A stretch of DNA of 64,000 nucleotides, from assembly GCF_019029495.1 (NCBI RefSeq), contig NZ_JAERQM010000008.1, positions 124,001-188,000 on the forward strand. The letters run 5' to 3'. Under the pieces are notes generated by a model. That model was not told the origin of the DNA, made no database searches, and saw only the letters and a program-made list of their open reading frames with translations. Made by a program: the position numbers and the translations under genes. This DNA comes from Falsiroseomonas oleicola (lineage in GTDB: Bacteria; Pseudomonadota; Alphaproteobacteria; Acetobacterales; Acetobacteraceae). This document shows positions 30,246 to 38,897 of this stretch, piece by piece (within the stretch, counting starts at the first letter, position 1; every line of letters starts with the position of its first letter).

Positions 30246-31387
30246 TCCGGCAGCACCATGCTGGCCTGGCGGTCCCAGGTGACGGCGACGGTATCCTCCC
30301 AATCCACCGGGCGTTCCGTGCGCCGGCGGAGGTTCGGCTGGCTGACGCGGACCTCCTTCCCGCTCTCCAGCACCACGTGATAGACGAAGAAGTCGCCGTA
30401 ATAGCCGATGTCGCGCACCCGCCCGACCAGGCGGTTGTCACCCAGGGCGCTGCCCGGCGCCACGCGCTCGATCCGCAAGCGCTCCGGCCGCAGCGCGACG
30501 AAGACGCGGCTGCCCAGCGGCTTGCTGGCCGCGGGTTCGGCCAGGATGTCGAAATCCAGTTCGGAACTGCCGATGCGGACGCCCTCCGCCTCGACGCCTT
30601 CGACGACGCCTTCGAGGATATTGGCGGTTCCCAGGAATTCCGCGGTGAAGCGGCTGTTGGGGAATTCATAGACGTCGGATGGCGTGCCCACCTGCGCCAG
30701 CGTGCCACGATCCATCACCGCGAGGCGGGTTGCCATGGTCATCGCCTCCTCCTGGTCATGGGTGACGATCACGAAGGTGGTGCCGGTGCGCTCCTGGATG
30801 TTCACCAACTCAAACTGCGTCGCCTCGCGAAGGTTCTTGTCCAGCGCCGAGAGCGGCTCATCCAGCAGCAGCAGTTTGGGGCGCTTTGCCAGGGCGCGGG
30901 CGAGCGCGACGCGGGCGCGTTGGCCGCCCGAGAGCGCCGCCGGTTTGCGATCGCCCAACCCCTCCATCTTCACCATGGCCAGCATTTCCGCCACGCGCGC
31001 GGTGATGACGGCTTTGGCCGCCCCCTCCTGCTTCAATCCGAAGCCGATGTTCTGGGCCACCGTCATATGGGGGAACAGCGCGTAGGATTGGAACATCATG
31101 TTCACCGGCCGCGCATAGGGCGGCACGCCGGCCATGTCCTGGCCATCCAGCACGATGCGCCCGGCATCGGGTTCCAGGAAGCCGGCGAGGCAGCGCAGCA
31201 GCGTGGATTTTCCCGAGCCTGAACCGCCGAGCAGCGCGAACAGTTCGCCGCGATAGATCGGCAGGCTAACCTCATCGAGCGCGACGAAATCACCAAAACG
31301 CTTCGTCAGCTTCTCGATGCGCAGGAAAGGTTCGGCCGAAGGATCGCGCCAGGGCTCGGCCGTACCGGGCCGCTCGGCGAAACTCAT
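30242..31387 (-). CDS. potG: Polyamine-type ABC transporter ATPase (PotG-like)
   Basis: Cytoplasmic ATP-binding subunit, 381 residues from ATG 31387 (MSFAERPGTAEPW). Walker A is GGSGSGKST, the Q-loop lies in NMMFQSYALFPHMTV, the signature is LSGGQRARVALARAL, Walker B is LLLLDEPLSALD and the switch His is in VIVTHDQEEAM. A C-terminal TOBE-type regulatory domain follows (VFVALRPERLRIE). The frame is open far upstream, but that part overlaps the binding-protein gene and is not coding. Confidence 0.94.
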   Translation of the reverse strand: MSFAERPGTAEPWRDPSAEPFLRIEKLTKRFGDFVALDEVSLPIYRGELFALLGGSGSGKSTLLRCLAGFLEPDAGRIVLDGQDMAGVPPYARPVNMMFQSYALFPHMTVAQNIGFGLKQEGAAKAVITARVAEMLAMVKMEGLGDRKPAALSGGQRARVALARALAKRPKLLLLDEPLSALDKNLREATQFELVNIQERTGTTFVIVTHDQEEAMTMATRLAVMDRGTLAQVGTPSDVYEFPNSRFTAEFLGTANILEGVVEGVEAEGVRIGSSELDFDILAEPAASKPLGSRVFVALRPERLRIERVAPGSALGDNRLVGRVRDIGYYGDFFVYHVVLESGKEVRVSQPNLRRRTERPVDWEDTVAVTWDRQASMVLPE

Positions 31388-32478
31388 CGCCCCGCCTTGA
31401 AGCGCGCCCACATGCGGTTGCGCGCGCGCTCGGCCGCCTGCGGCACGGGGCCGATGGTGAAGAAGCGCCCGCGCATCGCCTCCGGCGGGAACACCGCCGG
31501 ATCGGCCGCAACCTCCGGCGCCACGGCGGCGCGGCTGGCGGGGACGCCGTTCGGGTAGCGCACCTGGTTGGTAATCGCCGCCATCACATCCGGCTGCAGC
31601 AGGAAGTTGATGAAGGCATGCGCATTCTCGGGATTGGGCGCATCGGCCGGGATCGCCAGCAGGTCGAACCAGAGCTGCGCACCCTCCGCCGCCGCCACAT
31701 ATTGCACGGCGACGCCCTGGTTCGCCTCCCGCGCCCGCACGCTGGCCTGGATGGCGTCGCCGGAATAGGCGAAGGCGAGGCAGGTCTGGCCGCTGGCCAG
31801 CGCCTCGATCGTGCCGCCGGTGGAGAAGTTGCGGATGAAGGGGCGCACCGCCATCAGCGTGCGCGACACCTCCTGAAGATCGCCCGCATCGGTGCTGTCG
31901 GGATTCTTGCCGAGGTAGCGCAGCACGGTCGGGATCACGTCGGAGGCGCTGTCCATCATGCTGATGCCGCAGCGCGCGATGCGGCGCGCATGGGCCGGGT
32001 CGAGCATAAGCTTCAGGCTGTCCATCGGTGCGTCCGGCGCCAGCGCCTGGATGCGCGCCGGGTTCACGCCGAGCCCGATGCTGCCCCACAGATACAGCGC
32101 GCCGAAGCGGTTCCCGGGATCGGAGGAGGCCACCTGCGCCTGCAGGGCCGGGTCGAGATTGGCGAGGTTCGGGATCTGCGCACGATCCAGCGGCAGCAGC
32201 CCACCGGCCCGGGCGAGGCGGGAGAAGGTGGGCTCCCCGGTCGGCACGATGATATCGTAGCCGGAGCGGCCCGCGGAAAGCCGGCCCTCCAGCGTCTCCA
32301 GGCTGTCATAGATGTCGTAGCGCACGCGGATGCCGGTCTCCCGCGTGAAGCGCTGGACCATGTAGGGGTCGATATAGTCGTTCCAGTTGAAGACATTCAC
32401 CACCCGTTCCTGCGCCTGGGCGGCCGGCATGGCGAAGGCGGTCATCAGGGTAGCCAGCAGGGCCAGGCGACGCAGCAT
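31384..32478 (-). CDS. potF: Polyamine-binding periplasmic protein (PotF-like)
   Basis: Solute-binding protein of the importer, 364 residues from ATG 32478. A Sec signal peptide (MLRRLALLATLMTAFAMPAAQAQ) with cleavage after AQA is clear. The mature start ERVVNVFNWNDYIDPYMVQRF matches PotD/PotF proteins, where the Trp-Asx-Tyr stretch lines the polyamine site. Later SGYDIIVPTGEP and FAYSGDAIQA are also family segments. It is the first gene of the operon, so the promoter should lie in 32479-32600, the same gap as the LexA-like box. Confidence 0.92.
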   Translation of the reverse strand: MLRRLALLATLMTAFAMPAAQAQERVVNVFNWNDYIDPYMVQRFTRETGIRVRYDIYDSLETLEGRLSAGRSGYDIIVPTGEPTFSRLARAGGLLPLDRAQIPNLANLDPALQAQVASSDPGNRFGALYLWGSIGLGVNPARIQALAPDAPMDSLKLMLDPAHARRIARCGISMMDSASDVIPTVLRYLGKNPDSTDAGDLQEVSRTLMAVRPFIRNFSTGGTIEALASGQTCLAFAYSGDAIQASVRAREANQGVAVQYVAAAEGAQLWFDLLAIPADAPNPENAHAFINFLLQPDVMAAITNQVRYPNGVPASRAAVAPEVAADPAVFPPEAMRGRFFTIGPVPQAAERARNRMWARFKAGR

Positions 32479-32570
32479 CGTTCGGGCGCTCCCACATGCG
32501 GATCGGCACGATCCTACACAGGTCGCACCGGGCGTGCACGAGGCTGAAGATGTCCAGGACCCAGGAATTT

Positions 32571-32585
32571 GTTCTTGACTTGTTC
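32571..32585 (+). promoter_or_regulatory. LexA-like box overlapping a -35-like hexamer
   Basis: GTTCTTGACTTGTTC is an exact GTTC-N7-GTTC, the known form of the alphaproteobacterial SOS box. It contains TTGACT (32575-32580), a 5/6 match to a -35. The -10 is weak: TAATCA at 17 bp, or GGTAAT at 15 bp. A LexA dimer there would block transcription to the right. The region 32479-32800 holds no convincing gene besides this box and the small-RNA candidate below. Confidence 0.6.
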
Positions 32586-32609
32586 CTAGCCCGCGGGTAA
32601 TCAAACGCC

Positions 32610-32696
32610 ACCAACGGGCGAGATGCGCCCATGGCACGGCCCGGAATGGCCGGATCGCGAATACCGAACCCTGCCAGACCCGTCTGGTGGGGTTTT
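32610..32696 (+). ncRNA. Candidate small RNA controlled by the LexA-like box
   Basis: Between the box and the tail genes, a transcript starting near 32610 would end at an intrinsic terminator at 32667-32696. Its left arm AACCCTGCCAGAC pairs with GTCTGGTGGGGTT (two G-U pairs) and ends in TTTT. The RNA would be about 87 nt. A 29-codon frame from ATG 32623 runs past the terminator, so it is probably not translated. The 5' end is inferred from the weak promoter. Confidence 0.4.
32667..32696 (+). terminator. Intrinsic terminator upstream of the tail cassette
   Basis: A GC-rich stem of 12 to 13 pairs with a 2-4 nt loop is followed by GGGGTTTTCG, the shape of a Rho-independent terminator on the plus strand. 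It is the clearest one in the window, and is oddly placed between a promoter-like site and the next gene. Confidence 0.65.
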
Positions 32697-32800
32697 CGTG
32701 TTCGGATCATAGGTATTTTTTCTCTACGCCCTCCTCGCCCCCGGGATGCGCAGCCGCGCGCCCGGCCCCGTCCGCGCGTCAAGAACGGAGCCTCCCGAAC

Positions 32801-33451
32801 ATGCCCTACATCGATACGGCGCTGGTGCCGCTCGTCGACAACAGCGGATTCACGCTGTGGCTGTACCGCACCACAGACACGCGTTCAGTCGCGCTGGCCA
32901 CGGGCTATTTCGACCCTGCGGCGCCGCGCCTCAACACCGGTGACATCATCATCCTCAACGCCTCGGACAGCATCTCCATCTGCCCGGTGCGCGTGGGCGA
33001 CGAGGTGGCGCCCGGCCTGGTACTGGACACCGCCTCGGCCCCCTTCAGCGTCCAGGTCACCGCCGCGCAGCGATTCTCGATCCGCGTCGCGGCCAACGCC
33101 GTGGCGATGACCGTGGTGCTGGCGCCGATCACCGCCGCCATCCTCACCACCGGCTTCGTCGATGCACAGGCGACGCTCGCCGGCCCGGTGACGCAGGTGG
33201 CCTTCAGCATCAGCGATGCCGCCGGCACCACGGTGCGCGGACCGCAGCTGGCCACCGTCACCGCCGGCAGCGCCAGCGCCAGCCTGCCCGCGCCGGCCGC
33301 CGGCACCGGCTACCGGCTGCGTGTGCAGGCCACCAATGACGCGGCCGTGGCGGCCGTCTCGCCGAGCTTCAACGTCACCCTGCCCGACACCCTGCTGCTC
33401 CAGGCTGGCGGCGCGCTGCTGATCGAGGATGGCGGCCGCCTGCTGACCTGA
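32801..33451 (+). CDS. Phage-tail-like structural protein
   Basis: 216 residues from ATG 32801 (MPYIDTALVPLVDNSG), with GGAG upstream; the frame is open before it but is not coding. The stretch TLWLYRTTDTRSVALATGYFDPAAPRLNTGDIIIL resembles tail- or fibre-associated proteins of tailed phages. The remainder is Ala/Thr/Val-rich beta structure (VTAGSASASLPAPAAGTGYRLRV looks like an Ig/fibronectin-type strand set). It starts a four-gene cassette on the same strand. No membrane segment or signal is visible. Confidence 0.65.
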   Translation: MPYIDTALVPLVDNSGFTLWLYRTTDTRSVALATGYFDPAAPRLNTGDIIILNASDSISICPVRVGDEVAPGLVLDTASAPFSVQVTAAQRFSIRVAANAVAMTVVLAPITAAILTTGFVDAQATLAGPVTQVAFSISDAAGTTVRGPQLATVTAGSASASLPAPAAGTGYRLRVQATNDAAVAAVSPSFNVTLPDTLLLQAGGALLIEDGGRLLT

Positions 33452-33498
33452 CCGCGCCGCATCCCCCCGCCCCTTCCCGAACTGGAAACGGACATCCC

Positions 33499-35853
33499 AT
33501 GGCCGACGCCAAGATCTCAGAATTGCCGGCAGCCGCGGCGCTTGCCGCCGCGGACCTCGCCCCCATCGTGCAGGGCAGCGGCGTCGCCGCGACGACGCGC
33601 CGCGCCACCTTCGCGCAGATCACCGCCGGCGTGCATGCCGAGCGCATGTATCACGTGCGCGACTACGGCGCCGCCGGCAACGGCACCACCGATGACGCGG
33701 CCGCGATCCAGGCCGCGATCGATGCGGCCGCGGCCGGGGGCGGCGGCATCGTCCGCCTCGGCCCGCGCCGCTACCGAGTCACCGGTGCCAGCATCGTGGT
33801 GAAGGAGAATGTCTGCCTGGAGGGGCCGTCGATCCCCGGCGCACAGCGCGCGCTGGGCGACTACCGCAACATCCCCGGCACCATCCTGCTCTCCTCCAGC
33901 CGCACCATGCAGATGCTGCGCGCCAGCACCATGCGCGCGGTGACGCTGCTGCGCGATGGCGCCGGCGCGCCACCCACGAATGTGCGTGCCGGCATCAACA
34001 TCCGCGAGCAGATGGCAGGCACCGCGATCAGCATCGGCACCACCGGCGCCGGGCAGCACGACGTGCTGCTGCAGGACCTGCTGGTGCTGGGCTTCGACCT
34101 GGCGATCCGCTGCACCAGCAGCCAGCGGATGAATGTGCAGCGGCTGCGTGGCGACAACCGCAGCGGCATCTACATGACCAACAGCTTCGACATCGCCCGC
34201 ATCCACGACGTGCATTTCTGGCCCTTCCTGACGGCCAATCTCAGCGCCGTCTCCCGCGTCTCCTTCCCCATCGGCGGCGTGGCCAACAATGGCAGCGGCG
34301 CGGTGCGCATCACCACCACCAGCGCGCACGGGCTGATCACCGGCGATGTGGTCAATATCTTTGGCATCGACGGCGTCCCCGGGGGAAATGGTCGCTTTGC
34401 CGTGACCGTCATCGATTCCACGCGCGTCGATCTGCAGGGCAGCACCTTCACCGGAAGCTGGATCGCCAGCGGCACGCTGCAGGTCTGGAACGGTCGCCGC
34501 AGCGGCACCGCCTTCCGCATCGAGAACAGCGACGTGGCGGAGCTGATCAATTGCTTCTGCTACGGCTACGAGCGCGGCTTCGACCTGGGCGATGGCGCGC
34601 AGTCGATCCAGCTGCACAATTGCAGCGTCGATGACCAGCTGGAGCTGAAGGACCCGAACACGATCGGCGCGCTGATCCAGGGCACCGCCTTCCGCACCAA
34701 ATGGGTCGGCGGCTTCATCAGCAGCCAGGCCACCGCCATCCGCGTCAATTCCAACGCCTCCAACCAGGGTGACAACCAGTTCGTCGGCGTCATGGTCGGT
34801 GGCGCTGGCGCCGGGCGCGCCGTGGAGGTCTTCGATGGCGGGCTGACGCTGGTGGCCTGCGACCTGCCCAATTGCCGGGTCTACCTGGCCAGCGGCGGCG
34901 ACAACCTTTCGGTCGTCGCCTCCGACACCCGCTCCGCCACCTTCGAGGCGCAGACCCCGGCCGACCTGGGCCGCATCGCCCTGGTCGGCAACCGGCTCCA
35001 GGCGCTGGGCTCCTCGCCGGACCAGGAACGTGCGCTGCTGCGGCGCCGCACCGAAGCCCTTGGCGCCGCGCTCGACCTGGAGAACCAGGATGCGGAGGTC
35101 GCCTATTCGATGAGCCTCGGCAGCGGCGCGCTGGCGCCGCTGGAACTCGGTGGCGATGCCACCGTCAATCCGAATGGCGGCATCGTCCTCGGCGCGGCAT
35201 CGGCGATGACGCAGCCGATGAAGCTGACGCTTCGCCGTGCCTCGGCCAGCGGCGCGGCGGGCCATTCGCTGGGCCAGCTCGCCTTCAGCGGCAAGAACGC
35301 CGCCGGCACCCAGGTGGAATATGCCCGCGCCGGCGGCATCAGCGAAACGGTGACCAGCGGGGCCGAGGGCGGCGCCTTCGTGGTCGAGACCCGCAGCGGC
35401 GGCACGCTGGCGGAGCGTTTCCGCATCAGCACCTCCGGCACCGTCACGCTGACCGGGCCGCTGCTGCTGTCGGCGGATCCGGCCAGCGACAACCAGGCGG
35501 CGCGCAAGGGCTATGTCGATGCGCAGTTCACCGCGCGGCGGCTGCCGGTGGTCGCCACCTCCGGCGCCACGGCGCTGACGCTGGCCAGCCACAATGGCCG
35601 GCTCGTCTCGGCCAATGCCGGCACCACGCTGAGCATCAACTGGGCCTCGACCGGCGACGGCTTCACCTGCCTCGTCGTCAATCGCGGCAGCAGCGACCTG
35701 GCCATCAGCATGTCGGGCTTCACGGGCAGCACGCCGACCAATCCGGACGGGCTGACGAAGATCCGTGCCGGCGGCCTGGCGACGCTGCTGGCCTTCAGCC
35801 CGGATGGCGGCACGACGAAGCTGCTGATGCTGGCCGGCGCGGCCGCGCCGTGA
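33499..35853 (+). CDS. Tailspike-like protein with pectate-lyase-type beta helix
   Basis: 784 residues. Residues 1-50 (ADAKISELPAAAALAAADLAPIVQGS) resemble the adaptor tip found on phage fibre proteins. From about 52, VRDYGAAGNGTTDDAAAIQAAIDAAAAGGG is the classical start of the Pectate_lyase_3 right-handed beta helix. A region near TTTSAHGLITGDVVNIFG resembles the FCCH-type insert seen in phage proteins. Long Gly/Ala/Thr repeats fill the rest, ending with a Phe/Gly-rich cap. Such proteins bind or cut surface polysaccharides. No catalytic residue can be fixed from sequence alone. Confidence 0.75.
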   Translation: MADAKISELPAAAALAAADLAPIVQGSGVAATTRRATFAQITAGVHAERMYHVRDYGAAGNGTTDDAAAIQAAIDAAAAGGGGIVRLGPRRYRVTGASIVVKENVCLEGPSIPGAQRALGDYRNIPGTILLSSSRTMQMLRASTMRAVTLLRDGAGAPPTNVRAGINIREQMAGTAISIGTTGAGQHDVLLQDLLVLGFDLAIRCTSSQRMNVQRLRGDNRSGIYMTNSFDIARIHDVHFWPFLTANLSAVSRVSFPIGGVANNGSGAVRITTTSAHGLITGDVVNIFGIDGVPGGNGRFAVTVIDSTRVDLQGSTFTGSWIASGTLQVWNGRRSGTAFRIENSDVAELINCFCYGYERGFDLGDGAQSIQLHNCSVDDQLELKDPNTIGALIQGTAFRTKWVGGFISSQATAIRVNSNASNQGDNQFVGVMVGGAGAGRAVEVFDGGLTLVACDLPNCRVYLASGGDNLSVVASDTRSATFEAQTPADLGRIALVGNRLQALGSSPDQERALLRRRTEALGAALDLENQDAEVAYSMSLGSGALAPLELGGDATVNPNGGIVLGAASAMTQPMKLTLRRASASGAAGHSLGQLAFSGKNAAGTQVEYARAGGISETVTSGAEGGAFVVETRSGGTLAERFRISTSGTVTLTGPLLLSADPASDNQAARKGYVDAQFTARRLPVVATSGATALTLASHNGRLVSANAGTTLSINWASTGDGFTCLVVNRGSSDLAISMSGFTGSTPTNPDGLTKIRAGGLATLLAFSPDGGTTKLLMLAGAAAP

Positions 35854-35902
35854 CGCGGCCCGGCGTCCTCTTCACAAAGCCTTTCCCAAGAAGGATCGAG
35901 CA

Positions 35903-36172
35903 ATGACCGACTGGACCATGATCTATTGGCAAGGCCCGCTGGAGGCCAGCACCGCGGCGCTGCGCGAACTCGGCTGGCATGGGCCGGATGAGGCACCCGC
36001 GGCGCTGCCGGATAGGCGCATCGGCGGCTACATGCCGGAGGCGGGCTGCCTGCCGCGGACCTTCGACGGCACCGCCTATGTCGCCGTGGCGGCCAATGCG
36101 CCGATCAGCACCCCGCCCGGCCTGCAACCCGCCGGGCCGGAGCTGGCCCGGACGCTGCTCGGCAGCTTCTGA
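35903..36172 (+). CDS. Small protein of the tail cassette, 89 residues
   Basis: Starts at ATG 35903 after AAGGA. The sequence MTDWTMIYWQGPLEASTAAL is acidic and aromatic at the N-terminus and proline-rich at the C-terminus, with no signal or membrane segment. It is 49 bp downstream of the tailspike. Small genes in this position often encode chaperones or accessory proteins of fibres, but that is only a position-based guess. Confidence 0.6.
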   Translation: MTDWTMIYWQGPLEASTAALRELGWHGPDEAPAALPDRRIGGYMPEAGCLPRTFDGTAYVAVAANAPISTPPGLQPAGPELARTLLGSF

Positions 36173-36275
36173 AGCCGCCGGCGCCCCGCCCGCCAAACGC
36201 CTGCGCATGAAGCCCCGACAGCAGCGCCCTTCATGAACATGCGTGATTCCCCTACATGCTTTGAGGATTCCCCGG

Positions 36276-36650
36276 ATGTCCAACCTGACCGACTATGCCA
36301 AGAACCTGCTGGGCCGTGCACTCTGCGCCCGCCTGCCCACCCTGCCCACCGCCGTCTGGGCCGGGCTCGGCACCGGCGGCACCGATGCCGCCGGCCTGAC
36401 GGGGGAGGCCGCGGGCAGCGGCTATGCCCGCCAGCGCGCCACCTTCACCGGCACCGGCATGCAGCGCAATGCGGAAGCGATCCGCTTCACCTTCACCGGC
36501 GCGGTCGGCACGCTGACGCATATCGGCCTTTACGACGCGGTCAGCGGCGGCAATCCGCTGACCTGGTCGGCGCTGACCACACCCGTGACGGTGGCCGGCC
36601 CCGGCGTGGTGACGCTGACCGGCAATGCCTTGAGCGTCACGCCGGAATAG
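36276..36650 (+). CDS. Phage-tail fibre-type protein
   Basis: 124 residues from ATG 36276 (MSNLTDYAKNLLGRALC), with GAGG upstream. The pattern VWAGLGTGGTDAAGLTGEA, YARQRATFTGTG, IRFTFTGAVGTLTHIGLYDA is that of a common small structural protein of tailed phages and gene-transfer agents. It forms the last gene of the cassette, 100 bp after the small protein. The four genes have the same high-GC codon use as the chromosome, so they are not recent foreign DNA. Confidence 0.65.
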   Translation: MSNLTDYAKNLLGRALCARLPTLPTAVWAGLGTGGTDAAGLTGEAAGSGYARQRATFTGTGMQRNAEAIRFTFTGAVGTLTHIGLYDAVSGGNPLTWSALTTPVTVAGPGVVTLTGNALSVTPE

Positions 36651-36688
36651 CGCGGGATGTCCTGAGGCCGGCCGGGGCGCTGCTCGGC

Positions 36689-37894
36689 TCAGCCGCGCGC
36701 CGGCAGGATTCCGCGCAACCAGCCCAGCACCCCGCCGCGCCCCGCCTCGGCCGGCGCGGCGGGGGGCGGCATCGTCACCATCCGGGCGCAGCTTCCCGGC
36801 GTCAGTCCGCGATCGGCCCAGGCCAGGCGCGCCTGAAGCGTCAGCACCGCCGGGTAGTAGCTTGAAGCCTCCGCCACTTTCGGCAGCGTCTCCTCCCGCC
36901 CGCCGCCGGCCAGCACGGCGGCGGCGAATTGCGCGACAGCCCGCAGCCCCGCATCACCGGGATAGGGCGCCAGCGCATTGCTTCGCAGGTCCACCCAGGC
37001 CGGCGGCGCCGCATGGGCGGGGTCGCGCCAGAAGGCCACCGCCGCGCCCAGCGCCTGGGATTGCACATGCCCGCCCCAGGCGAGGTTCAGCGGAACCCGC
37101 ATGGCGTCGTGGGCGAATCGCGCAGGCCAGCCGGCGGCCGGCGCCGGACGCCCCGCGCCGCGGGACAGCGCCACCCAATCCGGCGGCAGCCGCCAGCGTC
37201 CGAAACGCGCCTGGTCCGCCAGTGCGACCCCCTCCTCCTCCAGTGACTGCCATTGCGGCGAGGGCAGCAGCCGCGCCAGGGCGCGGAAGGCTGGTGGAAT
37301 GTAGTAGCTGGGATTCACCACCACGTGGTCGGGCTTGAGGAAACCCTCCGAGCCCGGCAGCAGCAGCGTCCGGTCCCCCTGCCGCAGCACCACCCGGCGC
37401 ATCAGGTCGCGGGCGATCTCCGTGGCAAGGGCGCGGTAATCCGCGCGTCCCCAGCGCTCCCCCGCCTCCGCCAACGCCCAGGCCACCAGCAGGTCCCCAT
37501 CGCTGGCATTGTTCAGGTCGGGCACCGGGATCGGCGCGCCGGGGCGGTAGGCCCAGGCCAGGAGCTGGTCCTCCGGCCGCCGCAGCGCGCCGCGGGTCCA
37601 GTCCAGGATGCGCGCGAAGCTGGCCTGGTCGTCGAAGCGCGCGGCAAAAAGCAGCCCGGCCCCCTGCCCCTCGGAATGGGAGATGCCGCCATTGCCGGTA
37701 TCGATCACCCGGCCATCGGCGTGCAGGAAGCGCCGCCGGAAATCCAGCCAGTCCCCGATCGCCGCCGCCGCGCCGGCCGGCCGGATGAGGCCGCCAGCGG
37801 CAGAACCGCACAGCGCGGCACCGAGCAAAAGGCGCCGGCCAGGCATGGCGGGCCGGTTCACCAGGCCAGGCAGGGGCTGCGTGTGCCGCGTCAT
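36689..37894 (-). CDS. Glycoside hydrolase family 8 (endoglucanase-like)
   Basis: Probable periplasmic or secreted beta-1,4-glucanase of GH8, the family of the cellulose-operon enzyme BcsZ. It has 401 residues from ATG 37894, which has an AG-rich stretch upstream; an alternative start is 37846. The N-terminus GRRLLLGAALCGSAAGG looks like a twin-arginine signal. Catalytic motifs are SEGQGAGLLFAA (acid Glu) and NASDGDLLVAWAL (Asp), with the typical NPSYYIPPAF later. No cellulose synthase genes are nearby in the window. It converges on the tail cassette. Confidence 0.85.
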   Translation of the reverse strand: MTRHTQPLPGLVNRPAMPGRRLLLGAALCGSAAGGLIRPAGAAAAIGDWLDFRRRFLHADGRVIDTGNGGISHSEGQGAGLLFAARFDDQASFARILDWTRGALRRPEDQLLAWAYRPGAPIPVPDLNNASDGDLLVAWALAEAGERWGRADYRALATEIARDLMRRVVLRQGDRTLLLPGSEGFLKPDHVVVNPSYYIPPAFRALARLLPSPQWQSLEEEGVALADQARFGRWRLPPDWVALSRGAGRPAPAAGWPARFAHDAMRVPLNLAWGGHVQSQALGAAVAFWRDPAHAAPPAWVDLRSNALAPYPGDAGLRAVAQFAAAVLAGGGREETLPKVAEASSYYPAVLTLQARLAWADRGLTPGSCARMVTMPPPAAPAEAGRGGVLGWLRGILPARG

Positions 37895-37956
37895 CGTCCC
37901 TGCCCCCCTTCGTCATGCGTATGCCCCTGGGTAACGCCAGGGCGTGGAGCGCAGCC

Positions 37957-38009
37957 AACAAGCTTTTGTCAAAAGTTGTTATAGGTAAATTGAAACAACC
38001 ATACGTTGT
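37957..38009. promoter_or_regulatory. Two inverted repeats in the glucanase/HD-GYP divergent promoter region
   Basis: This is the AT-rich patch between two divergent genes. AACAA-G-CTTTTG pairs with CAAAAG-TTGTT (37957-37980, one bulged G), and ACAAC pairs with GTTGT around CATAC (37995-38009). A TTGACA reads on the minus strand within the first repeat. They look like operators or promoter-flanking sites. The remaining gap up to 38156 shows nothing else convincing. Confidence 0.4.
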
Positions 38010-38156
38010 ATTTCTTGGCGCATGTCTGTCCTGATCCCCACCCCGCGCGCCGCCATATTCCGCTGACAGACACCTACAATTCCGGACGAGTCCAGGCATG
38101 CGCCGGGCCGGGTGGGCGGAGGATCATGGGCACATCACGCGCGGGAAAATTCAGGA

Positions 38157-38897
38157 ATGAATGTGACTTCTGGGGAAGCGGCGACCAGCCAGCCGGCCTT
38201 CGGCTCCGGTCATGGCTGGCCATCGCCACTGCCCCGCGGCACCTGGATCGCGGCTTGCGCCAGCCCTGGCCTGGCCTGGCTTGGCCGGCTGCGCCACCAC
38301 CATGAGGCGAGTGCCGCCCACGCCATCAGGGTCACGCAGGTCCTGATGGCGATGTGGGCCTGCGCGCCCGAGACGCTGGGCGACCGGGAGGCACTGCTGG
38401 TCGCCGCCCTGCTGCACGATATCGGCAAACTGGCCGTACCGGCCAGCATCCTGGCCTCCGACAAGCGCCTGGATGCGGCAGAGGCCGCGCTGGTGCGACG
38501 CCATCCGGAGGCAGGCGCCGAATTGCTGCGCGGCCAGGGTTTCGCGCCAGAAGTGGTGGCGGCGGCGCGGCATCACCATGAACGGTGGCAGGGCGGCGGC
38601 TATCCCACCGGCCTGCCAGCCGCCCGGCTGCCATCCCTGGCGCGCGCCGTGGCCGTGGCCGACGCCTTCGTCGCCATGGTGGAGCCTGGCCGCGCCTATC
38701 GCCAGCCCATCACGGTGGCGTCCGCCCTGGCCGAGATCGACGCCTGCAGCGGGACCCATTTCGACCCGCGCTTCGCCGCCATCCTGGCCGCCTGCCTGGC
38801 GCGGCCCTCCCCCGCCATCGGCGCGGCGCTCGCGCTGGATGGCGATGAATGGGCGATGCCGCCGCGGACCATCCCCCAGGGCCCGCAGGATGCGTGA
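38157..38897 (+). CDS. HD-GYP domain c-di-GMP phosphodiesterase
   Basis: Stand-alone HD-GYP protein that would hydrolyse cyclic di-GMP in the cytoplasm. 246 residues from ATG 38157; a GTG at 38112 is possible because the ribosome-binding site at the ATG is poor. The metal-site HDIGK is at 87-91, RRHPEAG follows, and HHERWQGGGYP (about 140-150) contains the GYP triplet, with Gln where many have Asp/Asn. DAFVAMVEPGRAYRQPI replaces the usual DVFDALTSDRPYR segment. The end overlaps the GGDEF gene by 8 nt. Confidence 0.85.
   Translation: MNVTSGEAATSQPAFGSGHGWPSPLPRGTWIAACASPGLAWLGRLRHHHEASAAHAIRVTQVLMAMWACAPETLGDREALLVAALLHDIGKLAVPASILASDKRLDAAEAALVRRHPEAGAELLRGQGFAPEVVAAARHHHERWQGGGYPTGLPAARLPSLARAVAVADAFVAMVEPGRAYRQPITVASALAEIDACSGTHFDPRFAAILAACLARPSPAIGAALALDGDEWAMPPRTIPQGPQDA

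Noticed and set aside
32631-33110. 159-codon frame over the terminator and the first tail gene
   Set aside because: It overlaps the better-supported gene at 32801 in another frame, lacks a recognisable product and has Arg/Pro-rich composition typical of a shadow frame in high-GC DNA.
32801-36650. Complete prophage
   Set aside because: Only fibre-type genes are present; no capsid, portal, terminase, lysis or integrase genes lie in the window on either side.
38006-38305. 99-codon frame in the glucanase/HD-GYP spacer
   Set aside because: It overlaps the HD-GYP gene in another frame, is Pro/Arg/Trp-rich without a motif and has no good ribosome-binding site.
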